Origin: Rickettsiales bacterium
GTDB lineage: Bacteria; Pseudomonadota; Alphaproteobacteria; Rickettsiales; UBA1997
Length of the DNA stretch: 64,000 nt
NCBI GenBank assembly: GCA_017475895.1
Contig: JAFVEQ010000001.1
Span: 28,432-92,431, forward strand
Reading direction: 5' to 3'
Each line of letters starts with the position of its first letter. Positions within the stretch are counted from its first letter, which is position 1. The notes below the pieces were generated by a model. It had not been told where the DNA came from. It made no database searches and saw nothing but the letters and a program-made list of their open reading frames with translations. Of this stretch, positions 62,898-64,000 are shown one piece after another. A program made the position numbers and the translations under genes.

Positions 62898-64000
62898 TCA
62901 CCAGTTTACATAAACATATCCGATTGAACCGGTGTGGGTACCTGCAGTACAGGTGAATTTACTTGTATTACAATATCCGGAGCCTCCACCGCCTCCGCCA
63001 CCGTAATCGTTATCACCATCGGCCCATTCACCACCACCACCGTAGTAACCAGCTCCACCGGCTCCACCACACCACTTACCTTTATCACTACTGTACCTTT
63101 GAGAGTTTCCACCCTTACCAAATGATCCACTTTCCGTTCCATCTTTACCGGCACCTCCGCCACTGATGGTTCCACCACCACCCCAATTACCGCCACCGGC
63201 ACCACCCGACTGTTTATTACCTTCACTTCCACCGCCAGAACCTCCAGCCACCAGTAGCACAGCAGTCTTATTTCCGGACAGGGTACTTAATAATCCACCG
63301 GTGGTAGCCACATGTGTAGCACCTCCACCACCATAACCCTTACCGGTACTTGGTCCACATCCTGTGGAGTTGGCACTTCCTCCACCATTGTAACCACCCG
63401 TTATACCACTTCCAGCTCCTCCGCTGTACAGACGAAATGCCTTAAAATCTGTATAGTCACTGTATCCGGAACCAATGGTTTTACCAGCATTACCGGTGGT
63501 TCCTGCTCCACGTCCACCATACAGTGTGAATTTAAAGGTCTTTCCCGCAGCCTTACTTCCATGGGGTACACAAAATGAATTGTCACCGGGGTTATTCTGT
63601 GTATTGAATTGACCGGAGTACATAGCCCATTTACCACTGTTACACTTCAGAGTACCATAAACTGTGCCTAAACCCCCATCGTGACCTGACTCGTAGGTCT
63701 TGTAGGTGTCATTATTATCGGTGGTCATGGCCATGTAAGAAGTCTTATCTAACCAAACGGTGCACCAACCATCCGTTGACACGGTACCATTATAGCTACT
63801 TGCCAAATCCCTCGGTATATAACTACCATGACAGAACTGATGAGCTGTATAGGTGGTGTGAACCTGTACAGTGAATGTGGTTCCCTCTTTGTAGTATCTG
63901 AAGCCTTTAACTCTACATACTTTTATAACTCCGGAAGCAGGATCTCCACCAAAGTAGGCATTGGTACAATCAACACTTGCACCCACAGCCGGATATATGG
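62898..64000 (-). CDS. Glycine-rich surface-type protein, 5' end beyond window
   Basis: At least 367 residues; the frame stays open past 64000, so the GTG at 63986 need not be the start. The first 170 residues have several Cys pairs. The C-terminal 200 are a Gly-rich domain ('GYGGGGATHVATTGG', 'VLLVAGGSGGG') like Pfam Gly_rich, ending 'GSIGYVYVNW'. Related domains occur in phage tail fibres and bacterial surface proteins. G+C is higher than its neighbours because of Gly codons (GGT, GGA). Confidence 0.75.
   Translation of the reverse strand, partial: IYPAVGASVDCTNAYFGGDPASGVIKVCRVKGFRYYKEGTTFTVQVHTTYTAHQFCHGSYIPRDLASSYNGTVSTDGWCTVWLDKTSYMAMTTDNNDTYKTYESGHDGGLGTVYGTLKCNSGKWAMYSGQFNTQNNPGDNSFCVPHGSKAAGKTFKFTLYGGRGAGTTGNAGKTIGSGYSDYTDFKAFRLYSGGAGSGITGGYNGGGSANSTGCGPSTGKGYGGGGATHVATTGGLLSTLSGNKTAVLLVAGGSGGGSEGNKQSGGAGGGNWGGGGTISGGGAGKDGTESGSFGKGGNSQRYSSDKGKWCGGAGGAGYYGGGGEWADGDNDYGGGGGGGSGYCNTSKFTCTAGTHTGSIGYVYVNW

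Noticed and set aside
62978-63420. Several plus-strand Thr/Ser-rich ORFs over the glycine-rich gene
   Set aside because: They are antisense reads of Gly codons (GGT/GGA give ACC/TCC), a compositional artefact.

Overview
The window is very AT-rich and almost fully coding. It carries Gram-negative envelope genes (lpxD, fabZ, lpxC, skp, mltG), a DUF2793 phage/gene-transfer-agent protein and an IalB-like protein, both typical of Alphaproteobacteria, plus rubrerythrin and arrays of ankyrin and leucine-rich repeat proteins. I infer a small-genome, host-associated or gut alphaproteobacterium, probably low-oxygen. The genus cannot be decided from sequence alone.

Layout. 1-976: 3' part of a DUF2793 gene. 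1033-17874 (minus strand): the transcription/translation block tRNA-Gly, tuf, tRNA-Trp, secE, nusG, rplK-A-J-L, rpoB, rpoC, followed by an LRR protein gene and an Mfd-like helicase without the usual UvrA-binding half. 18158-20528: lpxD-fabZ-lpxC. 20582-27098: rubrerythrin, rplM-rpsI, pgpA/response regulator/rbfA/DUF721, and topA. 27119-29092: three small glutamine-rich genes, each behind its own strong, near-identical promoter. 29194-34161: skp, tRNA-Ser, a lipoprotein, mltG, an IalB-like gene, gap, a flavodoxin-fold oxidoreductase and tRNA-Leu. 34162-36663: an accessory island just after tRNA-Leu, with two paralogous phage-type (LPD3/BECR-nuclease-like) ORFs and one degraded copy. Each intact copy has an attenuator-like leader and a convergent hairpin RNA unit at its 3' end. 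36977-40162: rpsL-rpsG-fusA. 40221-48286: five tandem ankyrin genes, two of them broken at poly-A runs. 48344-50368: a small membrane protein, xseA and rpe. 50423-54121: a nuclease-methylase-specificity restriction enzyme split by frameshifts at a T6 and a G11 run, probably phase-variable. 54233-59765: folA, a metallopeptidase-like ORF, rppH, trxB, a SIMPL protein, a YrbL-like protein and a mechanosensitive channel. 59922-62484: an AlgJ/AlgI-like O-acetylation pair with foreign codon use. 62650-64000: tRNA-Pro and part of a glycine-rich surface protein.

Shared themes. Recognisable promoters are sigma70-like with an almost constant 16-nt spacer. Single-base slips in homopolymer runs recur in accessory genes (ankyrin, LPD3-like, restriction enzyme), while the long housekeeping genes are intact. 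The best candidates for an undescribed system are the LPD3-like cassettes with two RNA elements each, and the switchable restriction enzyme.
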